A stretch of DNA of 64,000 nucleotides from Adenophora triphylla var. japonica (GCA_022495995.1 JAFEMH010005406.1:1-64000); one strand, 5' to 3'. Numbered from the stretch's first letter, positions 19,735-31,789 are shown. The notes: generated by a model not told the origin, from the sequence alone. Numbers and translations: made by a program.

Positions 19735-21072
19735 TTATGGGGGTAGGGACGAGGTGAGTAGAGACCGAGAGGGAAATGTTGGCTGTGTTTGATTCAACGG
19801 GTGAGCACGGGATCCTCTTTTCGGGATATGGAGTTTCGGTTGTCTTAGCATAGGGGCGGCGATCTTCTTTCGGTGCTTGATGCGTGGCCTTCTTATACGC
19901 CTTGGGATTTTCTTGGAAGATGCGCCGGATCGGGTCAACAGATTAACTTCCTCATCGGTTGTCTCTTGGTGGATTTCTTCAATCTTGCTAGGGTCAATGG
20001 GAGCCCTTTTGGCTATTGGCCACCTGGTTACGACGGAGTCTAGTGACAGTGAGGGCCGAGCTGCATCGGCTCCTTCCTGGGCGGCCCTTATAACCGCTTC
20101 CCAAGTCACGAGCTTTCGGGTTTGGGGTTGTGTCGTCGCCCCTTGGATGGCCCACGAGCTAGGGCGTCCTCGATTCACTCTCATGGCCGGTCTTGCTCAC
20201 AGTTATCATGCAACAAGAGTCGCTATTGTCGGGACTCGGCGGCTTTTCGATTTCATCCCGGTATAGTGCGGCCATTACGGTTCCTTTTCGTAATATTCGA
20301 GTTGGAGATGATTATAGCACTTTGTGTTGGAGGCGCATCCGGTATCATGCCGGTTTCTAGGACTTCTGAAAGGCGACATACATTCGGGAAAGGTGACCTC
20401 TTCTTGGGTAACCCTGATAAGGATCGTTACCTTGCTTTCGGGCGGATTTGATCTGACCAGGGTTATTCTCTCATTTGGGAGAATGGGAGTCAGTCTCCCT
20501 CTTTCTAGCAAATCTTCAACTATCCGCTTGGATCGGATGTCTGAGAATCCTTTCCCCAAAGCATGGTAGGCAGTGTTGAATTCTATGACCTCCACATACT
20601 CAGCCCCAGGAAATTTCATGGCTTTCATGTCCTCGGTCTCATATTCGTCTTCCGAAGTTTCCTCGTCGTCGCTTGCTGACAACCAACCATTGTGCCTAGC
20701 TCCCATGGGCTCATTTCCGGCATGATTGTTCCAGATTGCTTCCGGATCGGGGGCCTCAGTTGACTCTTCACTCTCGTCATCATCATCATCATCGCTGTCA
20801 TCGGAATCCTCTTCCCATACTACCGGGATTTCGGCTGAGAGGGAACGCCGATCAAACCCGTTGGGGGAATATGGGTGCGTGCAACCGCAAAAATTGTCAT
20901 ATGTTCCCATTCCCGGAAGTGGTAATTGTGACTCAGCTTCTCCTCCCAGAAATTGCGGGGGAAGAGTGAGAGGGGGTGGCACGTATTTGACACCAGGTAG
21001 GATATAGAAGGAATCCTCTTCTTCCGATTCTTCACTGTTCTCGGGATCATATTCGGGCTCTCCCAAAGCCAA
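19735..21072 (-). CDS. Acidic gag-protease linker ORF, unknown function
   Basis: The longest surviving open frame of the element is 265 codons (20275-21072). It has two acidic clusters: EDSDDSDDDDDDESEE and SASDDEETSEDEYETED. A folded-looking part (GAEYVEVIEFNTAYHALG, ILPNERITLVRSN) follows. A second frame (19735-20184) reads VNLLTRSG, typical of the stretch before protease, and a Lys/Arg-rich end. Both lie between the gag zinc motif and protease and are probably parts of one gag-pro polyprotein. I do not recognise the acidic domain. The start given by the ATG is arbitrary because upstream frames are broken. Confidence 0.45.
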
Positions 21073-21176
21073 TTTGCAGAAGTGTACTAGCTCCAGACGC
21101 TCTTCGGCCTCTTTGCTGATAAGCCCCAGTACAGGCGCCCGCCGGAAGCTTTCTTGTTCGATTCTTCTCGATTGTT

Positions 21177-22603
21177 CTAACCATCTTGTGTAAATGGTTC
21201 TTTCATGTTACGGCGGAACGGCCCCGGTTCTTCGGTATCGGTTTTCCCTTTATCCGAGAAATAGCGGGCCTCGTATTCTTGCAAGGAGTCTCGACATGAG
21301 ACCAAGATGGGTTGATTCGTTCGATATCCTCGAGGCCGAGGGGAATCCGGATTCGGGATCCTCGACGAGGTTGGCCACGGGTATTTGGGGACTTTCATCG
21401 GCATCTTCTGGGCGTGTGAAGATTCTCCGCATTCAATCATATTCACACGATTATGGTTCCGTGGCGGCGGATTTTTGGCTGTGTTAGGCCCTTCGGGGCC
21501 TTCCAGCTTTCCTTGCTCTATTAGCCCCTGGATTGCTTTTTTCAGAGTGAAGCAACTGTCGATCGGATGTCCGTGAGCTTGATGAAAGGCACAATACTTT
21601 GTAGTATCCACGGGAGCATTCGGATTTGGGTTGGAAATTCTCCAAAGGCCGCGGCAAGCCTTCTTTCACCGGTCCCTAAAGATGTCATTCGGGGGCATTC
21701 CAAAGTTTTCGAGATTTATGACCCGTGGTTTGGGCTCATTTGGTTTCTGGGAGCAAAAGGAGTCGTGTTGTTACATTCTGTCCCGCATAGTTAATCATCT
21801 CTTTGCCTTTAGCGAGGCGGGCGGTGTTTGCGGGGAGGAGCCCGATATACGTAGGCGAGTGCGGCGGCCGGTTGCGGTGTAGGCCTTTTCAAACTTAGGC
21901 TGCAGAGTTAACCATGGCCCGTAAGTGCGAGTATGGGAAGTGAGCGAGGAGGCTCTCGAATGTGGTTTCAAGCATGGCGGAAGATGTCCAGTTGTTCCTC
22001 TTCGGAAGGAGGGATGGCCATTTCACCGAAGTTTCGGATTCCACCGCTTGTAGAAGTCCCCAACATTCTCATCAGGGGCCATTTGTTGTTGTTTGTAGGT
22101 CAACCCTATTTGTTTCCCATTCCAAGTTGGCCTTATATTTTTACGTGAAAGCATTGGTGATCTGGTCCCATGTAGCCACGGCTTCGGGTTTCAAACGGAA
22201 GAACCACTTTAAGGCACTTTGGACTTCAAGGATAGGCTGAAATAGTCGGCCAACTGCTGATTGGTACATCCTTTGGCTTTCATCGCCAAGGTATACGTGT
22301 CCAAATGGGTTTTCGGACATGCGGTCCCATCAAAGAGATCCAGATTTGGCATCACGAATTTGTGGGGCGGAGGAACAATGGAGTCCGTGCAGTAGGCCGG
22401 AAGGCGAGCTTCTTGGCGATCGGTTCGGCGATCTGCGCTTTCATTTCCTTGTGTTGTTCCATGAACCGGGCCGGATGAGGGTCTTGTGGCGGAACCATGG
22501 CATTCAAGTTAGTGGCTGAGCTAGAGAGAGGAGCTACCACTGGAGCGGGCGGGTGGAGGGAATGGCCGATCCGGGACGTAGGTGAAAACTGTCACTGGGT
22601 GAG
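21177..22603 (-). pseudogene. Gag core and zinc motif of the Ogre-type element
   Basis: The minus strand near 22370-22250 reads HKFVMPNLDLFDGTACPKTH then LDTYTLAMKAKG, the conserved retrotransposon gag core. WNGKQIGL-type and YKRWNPKLR segments follow in shifted frames. The C-terminal part is open at 21177-21611: KYCAFHQAHGHPIDSCFTLK has the Cys/His spacing of the gag nucleocapsid-like motif, then a Pro/Arg-rich tail. Many single-base frameshifts break the core. Confidence 0.75.
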
Positions 22604-23610
22604 TTACCACAGGGAGCATGAGTAGGAGCCTGAGCAAAAGGGTAGAACCTTGCGGCTTCTTTGTTGATTTTCAAGCGGCAAAGTAGGTGGGGGCAGCCCG
22701 ATGTAGCCGGATAACTTGGATTTCAGTGGGGCCCGTAAGTAGGCTTGAGTGTGGGCTTGTCCGGATTGTTGAATTGCATGGCCGCTTGTGGTGAAGGTGT
22801 GTAACCCGGGGAATGCTGCGGTCACAGTGATTCGGATGACAGGGATGGAGGCTTGGTAACCCATAGAAGTCGAGTGAGGAATGGATTTGTGTGAGGAGCG
22901 GTGAACTAGTACTGTTACGAGGAGGGGCTCCTGTGTGGTCCGTAACCAAGTTGTGGCGGCATTCCGAGCTGTGGCCATTCTTTGTGAAGGTCCGGATTGA
23001 TCGGTTCCGAAGCGAGGCGGGATCCCGATTAGGCGTGGCATTCCGAGATAGCCCCAACCATGAGAAGACATTCCGTGCGATTTTGCCCCAGGATTTGTGC
23101 CGTCGAGGCTGCATGGATCCGGTGGTCTGTGGTTGGGGAGGTGGGCGACCCGAAAATCGAGGAGCATGGGTTACGGTAATGGCACCATAGGAGGTGGGTG
23201 GCGGCATCCTGGTGTAATCGGGCGGCGAGAGTGGGGTTGGCATCCTCGTCTTCTTCCACGGTGAAGGTGCCATCCGGATTGAGGCGGCGGCCAGACCGTG
23301 ACTCTTAATAGCCTCCATAAGGCATTTAGTTGTGCTTCCTGTCGTAACCTCATACGTTACGCTAGCTGATTCCACTTTGTTGCTCTGTCGAGGGGTCCGG
23401 GAGGCGGAGTGACGTTATCCCCATCATTACCGGGCGATGCGGACATTCGAAACCCGGAGTCGGAACAAATGGCGAAGGCGATGACGCGCTTGACTCTTCC
23501 CAGCTGATCAAACGGTGACCGGTGCCGAAACCAAGCTTTGTGCGGAGGCTGCGGGGAAAGGACATGAAGGTTCGAGATGTGCTAGGAATGGAAGGAGGGT
23601 AGGTGTTTGG
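22604..23610 (-). pseudogene. Gag N-terminal, proline-rich part of the Ogre-type element
   Basis: Open frames at 22671-23375 and 22604-23167 overlap in different phases and are rich in Pro, Ser, Thr and His, as in the N-terminal gag region of large Tat elements. A likely in-frame line reads LNPDGTFTVEEDEDANPT near 23270-23220. No single frame is intact. M at 23565 is the best guess for the start. Confidence 0.5.
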
Positions 23611-24881
23611 GCTTTAGGCTCATGCAACATGCGGTTATTTGTTCACGTTTACTTAAAACATGTTTTGTTAACCTAATCGGTTGGAAAAGATTGCTCTTCT
23701 TTTCGCAAACTACTCGATTCTCTCGGATCGGTGGGCCCGTCACTACGTCTATAAGCCCCTCGTATTCCACCTGTATTTCGACCTCCCGGGGTGGACGGCC
23801 CGGGCGAGGGTCCTATAGGGCAAGCGGGTCCCACCGACCGAAAGAAAACGATCCTAAAAGTCGGCGGGTAATCGAGTCTTAACGAGCATTCGATGTAAAT
23901 TACGGACAAAGGCGACGTCGAAAGTCAAGATCATGTCCAGGGCTCGACGAAAAGTCGGCATGATTTGGAGCGATAAGCGTCCACGATTGATCTTGACTTG
24001 TCGTCGGTTAAGCCGTAATTAGGCATGGAATAGTCATTAATCCTTGATGACTCGGTGTCAATGCTTTGGGAGTCGGTGTATAATTTGTGCCGATCGAGCC
24101 GAAGTCAAGGCGCCGGTCAATATCTTGGTCAAAGTCTGCGGCGGAAAACCGGCGAGAACTTCGGCGATTAGGGACCCGAAAGATATTGAGTCGGTGTGCC
24201 GACAAAGGCTTGAAAGGAAAGGTCTATACACGGACGGGGGCATGACACAGACCGGACTAAAAACCAACCGGGTCTCGGACAAAGTGTGTCACGGACAAGT
24301 GCATGGTCGACACGAGGCTCCATGGGATGTTTGGGTAGTCACCGTGCTCATCCGAGAGGCGTAATAAGACCAAACGGACCGCGACAAGGATTTCCCGGGT
24401 TAAGGACGTGAGTGTGCGGTGTACGGTCACGTGCGCGTAGTGTGCAAGCGATCTATATTCTTTTACGAGTAAAATAGAGATTTTTTTATGTGTCTTAAAA
24501 ATATGATCCATGATTTTTTTTGGAAATTTTCTTCTTTTTTTTTTGAAAATCTTTTTTTTTTGATTTTTTTTTATGAGCACATAAGCACGTAAGCACGAAA
24601 ATTCCGACAGTTAGGGACATTATTCCGACAGTCAAAATTTTGACTTTCTCCGAGGCGGCCAAAACAACATGAAAACTGTGCAAAAATCAACACACACACA
24701 AAAATGATTTTCAAAGCCGGGACGGAAGCTTGACCCTCAAAAGCTTTTTTTGAAAACGGTGATACCGGTACGTGGGATTGTTAGACCACAATTTATCCCC
24801 GACTCGTGTTAGGAGGCGATAACGGGAAATTTAGTGGTTTCCACCAATATACCAAATACCATTTTTTTTTAAAAAAAGCTT
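23611..24881 (-). other. 5' leader of the Ogre-type element
   Basis: Between PBS and gag there are about 1.3 kb without conserved coding sequence. Near 24480-24570 the plus strand has several T-runs. Ogre elements often carry an extra ORF in this position; none is recognisable here. Confidence 0.5.
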
Positions 24882-24901
24882 AGTCCCCAGCGGAGTCGCC
24901 A
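24882..24901 (-). other. Primer-binding site of the Ogre-type element
   Basis: On the minus strand TGGCGACTCCGCTGGGGACT starts one base after the 5' LTR. It begins TGG, complementary to a tRNA CCA end; Ogre-type elements are known to use tRNA-Arg, but the tRNA was not checked. It fixes the element's orientation. Confidence 0.85.
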
Positions 24902-24902
24902 C

Positions 24903-26638
24903 TGTGATGATGTGTGTATCCGAAAATTTTCCCATTTTTTGTGTTTGAAAAAATCAACGAAAACGGAGTCGCCACGCCATTTTAATTTTGAGGGCCAAAA
25001 CTTTGAAAAAAGCCCGAGATCAGAGATTTAGGTTCGGAGGTCATGTTACGCGTCGGGAAGGACGTTAGTGTGCACCCGACGCGCCTCGTAAAACGAGTCT
25101 TCCAAGCTGAAAATCATTTGTGTGTGTGTGTGTGTGTTTTGGCCAAAATAAGTTGAAACTCAGAAAAGTAAAAATTGGGATATCTTTTTAAGACTTTAAA
25201 CTGATCCCATGATTTTTTGGAAGATTTTTGGATTGAGATTTGGTACTCAAAAGACCTTTTGAAGTTGAGAGCCATTTCTGCCAGAATGAAAAAGGCAGTG
25301 GACCTTTGATTTTGAAAGGGATTCAAGGGTCTTAAAACTTCATAATCTGGATAAACTCAGAGAATGAAAGTTGTTCTAGACACCTTAAATAAAGTTTTTG
25401 CGAAGGAATTTTCCATTTTGGAGAAGATTTGAGGGGTCAAAACCTTCTGGAGACCTCAGATATGAGATCTGGATTCCCAGAAGCTGATGAACTAGCCTCT
25501 GAAAGAAAATTTGAAAAGAGGAGTTTTACTCACCCAAAAAATAAAGTAAAAATATGTCTGGAAATCTCTGGATGTTGGCTACAAAAAGTATTTTGTAGTC
25601 AACACCAAATTCCAAGTTCATCTGTGTCCAAAATTTAAGACCATGGACTGAGGTCTGAGAAGATTGCTACTGGACAGCAACTTCTCAAGAAAGAGAATAT
25701 GATTTTAAAGGGGGTTTTGCATCCATGCTTGTCCCCATTTCCCTAGGTTTTGGTTAGTGATCACTAGACATTTTAGTGGTGAATCAACTATACCAAACCA
25801 TCCTTGGGGTACATTAGGACTAAGCATTTCATTTGCTTGGGAAGGGATTTTTATCCTTTGAAAATGAGATTTTATGCTTGAAAATGGTTTTTAGGGTTTT
25901 GAAAATGAATTTTCTTTGCAAGAAAGTAAGAAAACTTGAAAGTAATTTTGATCTTTGTAGAAGATCATCCATGGAGATGGTCTTCCATGGTGATCTTCTT
26001 AGATCTAGAGCAAGAAGATGAAAGAACTACATTTTGTAGTTTGAAGATGCATGCATGGATGAGATTTAGGGTTAGGAAGAGGAGGGTTTACCAATCTTCC
26101 TTGTGTTCTTGAGTGTTTGGCTTGAGTGTATGAGTGTTTAGGGCTTTAATATGAGAGTGAGTGGATGAGTATGAGTTGGGAAAGATTGGAGAGAAAAAGG
26201 TGACAATTCTTGAAGAATTCTCACTGTTTTCTCTCTATATTTTGCCAGAGGTTCGGTGCAAAATGTGTTCTTCCTTTTTATTTTTGTGACTGGAGGGCTC
26301 AATTTATAGCCCTCTGAAAATAGCAAAGATGTCCGCACGGATGGATCCGATCGGCGTGCCTTTGTTCATTAAATGCAGCTCCAGCTTTGGACAAGAAGAA
26401 TATTTCTTTTCAAAATTCAAATTAACAGCCAGTTTTTTGTTTCCAGCCATTGCTATATTTGGTTTTCTTCTTTTGTTTTGCTTTTTAGATTCTTTTTAAG
26501 GTTTAACCTTAAATAACAATGCCCATTTTACCCTCACTTTGTTAGAAATGTTAGGATAGTTAGGAATTGTTAGAAATGTTATAACTTTCGTTAATTTTCT
26601 AACGAAAATTCTAACAAGCTCAAATTGGAGCACTTACA
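24903..26638 (-). repeat. 5' LTR of the Ogre-type element
   Basis: 1,736 bp, differing from the 3' LTR at about 19 positions. These include a 2-bp change in the (GT)n run and a cluster near 26338-26365. It ends ACACATCATCACA followed by one base and the PBS. Confidence 0.93.
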
Positions 26639-26643
26639 CAAGC

Positions 26644-27257
26644 GCAATTACTTATTATTGCCATCACATTCTCAGTGGGCTAGGCCCAATTATTACCAGG
26701 TCCAAGACCCATCAGCAGATCAGTCGACCTAGCTCACTGTCCGACCTACGTGGTCCCGACCTAGCTATCGTCCGACATACGATCCAGATTCTATTTCGGG
26801 CACGATCCGACCCTATCTATCAGTCAGGTCGACCTAGATCTAAACAGGCAACCTCGACCTACGATACTACGTCAACCTACAGAGTCCAGACGTGAATACA
26901 ATTATATCCATAACGGGCTACTTATAAATCAAGAGTTATTTATGGACAAGATCTCTTAAGCTAATCTGATCCACGATTCTAGGGATCTAGCACAATCCTA
27001 TTACAAATATAACTCTCATCTACAACTATAAATACATGACAATATCAACCGTTCCAAGGTAATTGCTATTTGTTATTATGAATACATTGTTCTTTATAGC
27101 TTATAAGCTCTCATACACACCGTACTTACTCTCACGCCCGAGGGTCTTCGCCGGAGATCATTCCGGCTAGTCGTGGGTTATATTTTCAGGTCAAAAGCCA
27201 GCTGATCAGTCTTGCAGCTGGACGGAGATTGATTACATCACGATTCTTGCAGCATCA
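26644..27257 (+). repeat. 5' LTR of the host Tat element, right part
   Basis: This continues the LTR piece at 6330-6370, which was separated by insertion of the Ogre-type element. CAAGC duplicates at 6366-6370 and 26639-26643. Together the pieces give about 655 bp against 653 bp for the 3' LTR. It ends GCAGCATCA at 27257. A likely TATA region (ACTATAAATACATGAC, near 27024) precedes the presumed transcript start. Confidence 0.9.
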
Positions 27258-27260
27258 GTT

Positions 27261-27278
27261 TGGTTCCATTGTCGGGAA
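27261..27278 (+). other. Primer-binding site of the host Tat element
   Basis: TGGTTCCATTGTCGGGAA begins three bases after the LTR. It starts TGG like a tRNA complement and resembles the TGGCGCCGTTGCCGGGGA type used by some gypsy lineages. The primer tRNA is not identified. Confidence 0.55.
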
Positions 27279-27317
27279 TCGTGTTTTTGACTTCGAAATT
27301 TCTTACAACCCATCATC

Positions 27318-28130
27318 ATGGTGACTTCTGATGGTCATGTTTCAGGAGCCTCGGACGAGCATAATGAAGGAAACGTCGGTGCTAATATGGACGCTGGTGC
27401 TAGAAATCGCAATGTCAATATGCCGCCTCCTCCTCCCCCACTGCGTCAACTCAGGAGGGCGACACGTTCGAACAGCATTACTGATGGCAGAGGCCTGCCA
27501 GATGGCAGAAGAGAGAAAAGGCCTATGGCCGAACAAGGAGCACAGCCCCCTCTAAAGCGCCAACAAGCAGGGCGAATGGCTGCAGGCGACAGGCCAGGTC
27601 CTTCAACCTATCCCCTCAGTAGGAAGGAGATGCTATTGGAGCAGGCTAGAATTTTAGTAGAACTGCTAGAGATGGAGGAAGATCCCGAGCAGAATGACAG
27701 AAGGTCGGAAAAGGCAGCCCCCTCACATGTCTCTCATAGGCAACCCAACGGAAGTGCTAGGCAAAGCGGGAGTGCCAGGCATAATAGCGAGCTACAGATC
27801 ATACCTCACGTTTGCACCCATATACCGGTTCCACCTGACGACCTGCGTAGTCACCTCAATAACAATAGGGAGAAGGAAGATGAGTCGGAGTTGAGGCGAC
27901 AAAAAGAGGCTGAAAGGAATAGGCATAGGTCGCCTGTTAGAAAAGAGAGATCGCAGTCCCACCACGAGAGAAATGGGCGCAGGTCGCGAGTCAGATCAGC
28001 CTGGTCGCCTGTGAGGTCAGTTAGGTCACAATCTCATCGGGATAGGAATGGGCGGAGGTCGCCAGTCAGGGAAGATAGACATAGATCGCCAGTAAACTCA
28101 GTAAGGTCGCCTTCTCATAAAGGTCGATGA
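27318..28130 (+). pseudogene. Gag N-terminal part of the host Tat element
   Basis: A frame of 270 codons from ATG 27318, 40 bases after the PBS, ends at a stop at 28128-28130. It has a poly-proline run (MPPPPPPLRQLRR), a Leu-rich helix (EMLLEQARILVELLEMEED) and a C-terminal Arg/Ser region with repeated RRSPVR and SQSH words that resembles an SR domain. Tat gag proteins often have such charged N-terminal extensions. The stop separates it from the gag core. Confidence 0.7.
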
Positions 28131-28139
28131 GGTAGAGAG

Positions 28140-29241
28140 GTGACTCCCCCTAGAGTGAAATGCGTAGGGCCAACTCAAGAAGAGAGCCCCACTGGGACGA
28201 GCAACATAGATCTAATAATGTCTCACAATCAAGAAACAACCATCCAGATGCTAGGGAATGGTTGCACTGGAAAAAGAGGCTGGAGCAATGGGAAGCTGAC
28301 AGGAAGGAGGATACTTGAAAGGGCGAACGAAACGACTTTACTCTTCGTCCATTGTCCAGAGGGTTGCTCGAGCGACGACCTCCTCAAGGTTTCAAGTTGC
28401 CCACTCTTGACAAATATTCGGGAGCGACCAATGCCCAGAATCATATGCATCATGTGGAGGCTACCATGTGCTTCGTCTCCACCAAAGATGATATGATGTG
28501 CAAAGCACTAGCCAGCACCCTTACAGGGGTAGCATTGACCTGGTGTCGTGTTTTAGCGCCGGGTTGTATTACCACATAGGAGTATATGAGGAGAAAGTTT
28601 CTAGATCGTTTCTCGACAGCTGGAGCCCGAAAGTTATCAATCACCGACCTGAACAATTTGGCTCAAGGGAATAATGAAAGCTCGATGAGCTACTATAACA
28701 AGTTTAAGGAGATGGTCGACCAAATTGAAGAGAACCTGACAGACAGGGAAGTGATAAATTTCTCAGGAATGGGGTGACCTCTGCAGACTTAGACTACGTG
28801 CTACAAGTCAGGAGCATGAAGACCCGACAAGAACTGTTTGAAAGGGCCTACAATGTCGCCATAGCTGAAGAGAGGAAGGAAAAGAAGAAGGAAAAGGGTC
28901 CCAAGTACGAGGTCGCAAATACTGATAAGAAGGACCCAACAAAGAATGGAGATAACAACAAGAACGGGAAAAACAAATCTAGGGCGACTGAGAGAGTGCC
29001 CGAGACTTTTACCACGTTGATAGTAAGTCGCACTGAAATCTTAAATACGATCGAGCTAGGCCCACCTGCCCCAATGAACCTAGGAAATAAGTTCAGACGG
29101 GATAACAACAAATACTGTGATTATCACAAGGATACAGGCCACACTACAGAGGACTGCATGAGTCTTAAACGTATCATTAAGAAGTGGGTCGATAGTGGGA
29201 AGCTCGACAGGTATGTGAAAGGAGCTCAACCCGACTGAGGT
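28140..29241 (+). pseudogene. Gag core and zinc motif of the host Tat element
   Basis: Several frames carry the gag core in order: FKLPTLDKYSGATNAQNHMH (about 28395-28455), LTGVALTWCRVL, YMRRKFLDRFSTAGARKLS and SMSYYNKFKEMVDQIE. A frame at 28774-29238 follows with a Lys-rich stretch and YCDYHKDTGHTTEDC (29113-29157), a Cys-His-His-Cys nucleocapsid motif. A stop near 28577-28579 and a frameshift near 28775 disable it. Confidence 0.8.
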
Positions 29242-29394
29242 GAGCGAGCAACTGGAGGTATGCAAGAGCCTAGGCAACCTCGAATGAATTTGGGAGTGAT
29301 TACTGTGCAAGCTAGCAACACTGCTCTGAAGCACAAGATTTTCTAGCTCAATAAAGCCCCCCATGTACAACCTAGAAGCTACATCAGAGATGAG

Positions 29395-29800
29395 GTTATC
29401 AGTTTCTATCCTGACGAGCTAGCGACCAACATGGCGGCCAGAGAGCAAGTTCTCGTTATCCCAGGTTTAATTGATAGGTATACGACGAGCAGACTCTTGG
29501 TAGACACGGGGCCTGCAAGAATATCCTTTTTTACAAGACATTCAAAGAAATGGGTCTTACAAAGGAGCAGTTCTCATCCTATGATGGTCGACTTGAGGGC
29601 TTCACCAATTATAGGGTGGATGCTAGAGGGCAGATCGAGCTGGATGTCGACATAGGCCAACACCCATTTAGGGTCACGACCAAGGTAACATTTATTGTTA
29701 TTGATGTAATTAGTGATTATGATGCTATTTTGGGTATCTCTGGCCAGGTCGCACTTGGAATGGTGGCCTCTATTCCCCATCAGCGAGTTAAGTTCCCAAT
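29395..29800 (+). pseudogene. Retropepsin of the host Tat element
   Basis: VLVIPGLIDRYTTSRLLVDTG carries the active-site Asp-Thr-Gly at 29503-29511. The frame shifts just after it, and the downstream part continues in the ORF starting 29550 with LEGFTNYRVDARGQIELDV and SDYDAILGISG. The second protease block ILG is intact. It processed gag-pol in the ancestor. Confidence 0.75.
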
Positions 29801-30219
29801 GTTAGCTGGAATTGGCTGCGTGCAAAGTACAGCTCGAGCTTACCTTGATCACGTCCTTCGAACAAGGAAGAAGAGGGAGCTAGAAGTTGATACTCTTGAG
29901 GGATACTTGAAACTTTCTAAATCTGTCACCACAACTTCACGACTATCTATGATCACCTGCGTGGATGAGGCGACCTATCACTCACATGACTATGTCATGA
30001 CTGAGCCGACATGTCCCTCCCAAGACACTATGGTTGACTCGAATGCAGTTATGGTCGAGCAAGTCATCATAGGCAACCTATGCCTACAGATCGACCAAAA
30101 CTCGGGAGCCACCAGCGACGAAATTGCAGCTGAGCTAGATGGTATGATTGTTGAAGAAGCTCCACACTTGGGGGCCGAAGAAAGAAAGAGGGTTCGTGAG
30201 ATCATTATCAAGACCCTAC

Positions 30220-31076
30220 AATTCAGATATGGTCCGGAGTTAGAAGGTGTAGATGAGCTAGAAATAGTGGCAACTAATCCCTCCTATCCCGATCAAAAAA
30301 TTCAAATAGGTAAGCAGTTGTCAGCTGAGGAAAGAGTAGAGATTGTCAAGCTACTGGAAGAAAGCAGTGATGTTTTTGCTTGGCGGGTGAAAGATATGAA
30401 AGGAATCAAAGAGGAGGTCGTTGTTCACAGATTGGAAGTTAATTCGACCATGAAACATAAGACACAGAAGCTACGAAGCTTTGCTCGCGACAAAGAAGAG
30501 GCGATCAAACTTGAGGTATAAAAACTTTTACGTGCAGGTATCATCAAGGAGGCTACTTATACCACCTGGCTAGAAAACATGGTGATGGTGAATAAATCTA
30601 ACGGAAAATGGCGTATGTGTGTCGACTTCACCAACCTTAATCTAGCCTGCCCAAAGGATAGCTATCCTCTACCTCAGATCGATAAGCTCGTAGATTTTAT
30701 AGCTGGACACACCACATTAAGCTTCCTCGATGCCTATTCAGGCTACCATCAGATCAAGATGCACCAGGAGGATATAGTGAAGACGGCCTTCCAAGCTGCT
30801 AGGGGTATCTACTGCTACAATATAATGCCATTTGGCCTAAAGAATGCAGGAGCGACCTACCAGAGGATGGTCAACAAAGTCATTGCCTCCCAAATTGGCC
30901 GAAACATGGAGGCCTACATCGACGATATGGTCATCAAAACAAAGGCCGGACGTCACGTGGTCAATCTAAAGGAAACGTTCGCCAATTTGCGAGCAAACGA
31001 CATGAAGCTCAATTCTAGCAAGTGCGTGGTTGGAGTAGCAGCTGGAAAATTTCTTGGCTTTATGGTTTCACAGTGA
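30220..31076 (+). pseudogene. Reverse transcriptase of the host Tat element
   Basis: ESSDVFAWRVKDMKGI (30360-30405) begins the RT region. After an in-frame stop near 30519 it continues with KWRMCVDFTNLNLACPKDSY, GYHQIKMHQED, FGLKNAGATYQRM and the catalytic YIDD at 30914-30925, followed by MVIKT. FLGFMVSQ ends at a stop (31074-31076). The CVDFTNLNLACPKDSYPLP wording is typical of the Tat/Retand clade. All palm Asp residues are present, but two stops prevent full translation. Confidence 0.9.
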
Positions 31077-31109
31077 GGCATTGAAGCAAATCCTGAGAAG
31101 ATCAAAGCT

Positions 31110-31780
31110 TTGATCGACATGCAGGAGCCTACAAATATCAAGGAGATTCAGCGACTCAATGGTAGGGTGGCAGCCCTAGGTCGCTTTGTAGCTAAGTCGG
31201 CGGAGAGATCTCTCCCCTTCTTTAAATCTTTGAGGGGGACGAACAATTTTGAGTGGACGGCCGAATGTCATTCGTCGTTCCAGCAGCTTAAGGAATATCT
31301 CGCCTCTCGGCCATTATTGAGCAAACCAGTTATGGGGGAAACATTGTTTGTCTATCTGTCTTTTGGCGACCAAGATGTGGCCGCTCTTTTAGTTCGAGAA
31401 GAAGGAGGGCTTCAGAAGCCCGTGTATTATGTAAGCAAGGCCTTGTCCGACGTGGAAGGCAGATACTATAATGCAGAGAAGGTGGCCTACGCCTTGGTCG
31501 TAGCATCCAGGAAGTTGCGAGCCTATTTTTTGGCTCATCCTATTGTCGTGCTAAATAATGCACCCCTGAGAAAAATCCTGCATAAGCCAGAAAATTCAGG
31601 CCGATTACTCAACTGGTCAATTGCTCTCACAGAATTCGACATTGAGTATAGGCCTCGAAAGGCATTGAAAGCTCAAGCTTTGGTAGACTTCTTGGTCGAG
31701 CTTACGTTCACCAAGGAAGAGAGCGAAGTACGATCTCAGAAAGAGAAAGCAAAGGGAAAGGAACCAGTAACTCAGCCCAC
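31110..31780 (+). pseudogene. RNase H (gypsy type) of the host Tat element
   Basis: FEWTAECHSSFQQLKEYLAS starts the connection region. LFVYLSFGDQDVAALLV, KPVYYVSKALSDVEGRYY, NAEKVAYALVVASRKLRAYF and LNWSIALTEFDIEYRPRKA follow. The frame is open from 31110 past this domain. The first residue of LFVYLS lies where an Asp is normal in related sequences (LYVDAS), so the active site may be impaired. Confidence 0.8.
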
Positions 31781-31789
31781 TATAAGTTT

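Larger units (their letters stand above)
6371..26638 (-). mobile_element. Ogre/Tat-type Ty3/gypsy element, 20.3 kb, RT-deleted
   Basis: It is flanked by the 5-bp duplication CAAGC (6366-6370, 26639-26643). Minus-strand order: 5' LTR, PBS, long leader, gag, an acidic linker ORF, protease, truncated integrase. Then come two degenerate genes in the opposite sense, a 72-bp satellite, a roughly 30-bp repeat, PPT and 3' LTR. RT, both RNase H domains, the integrase zinc finger and the first catalytic Asp are missing. About 19 differences were counted between the 1.74-kb LTRs (near 99% identity), so insertion was recent although the coding region is heavily decayed. That implies mobilisation by proteins from another copy. 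Confidence 0.92.
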
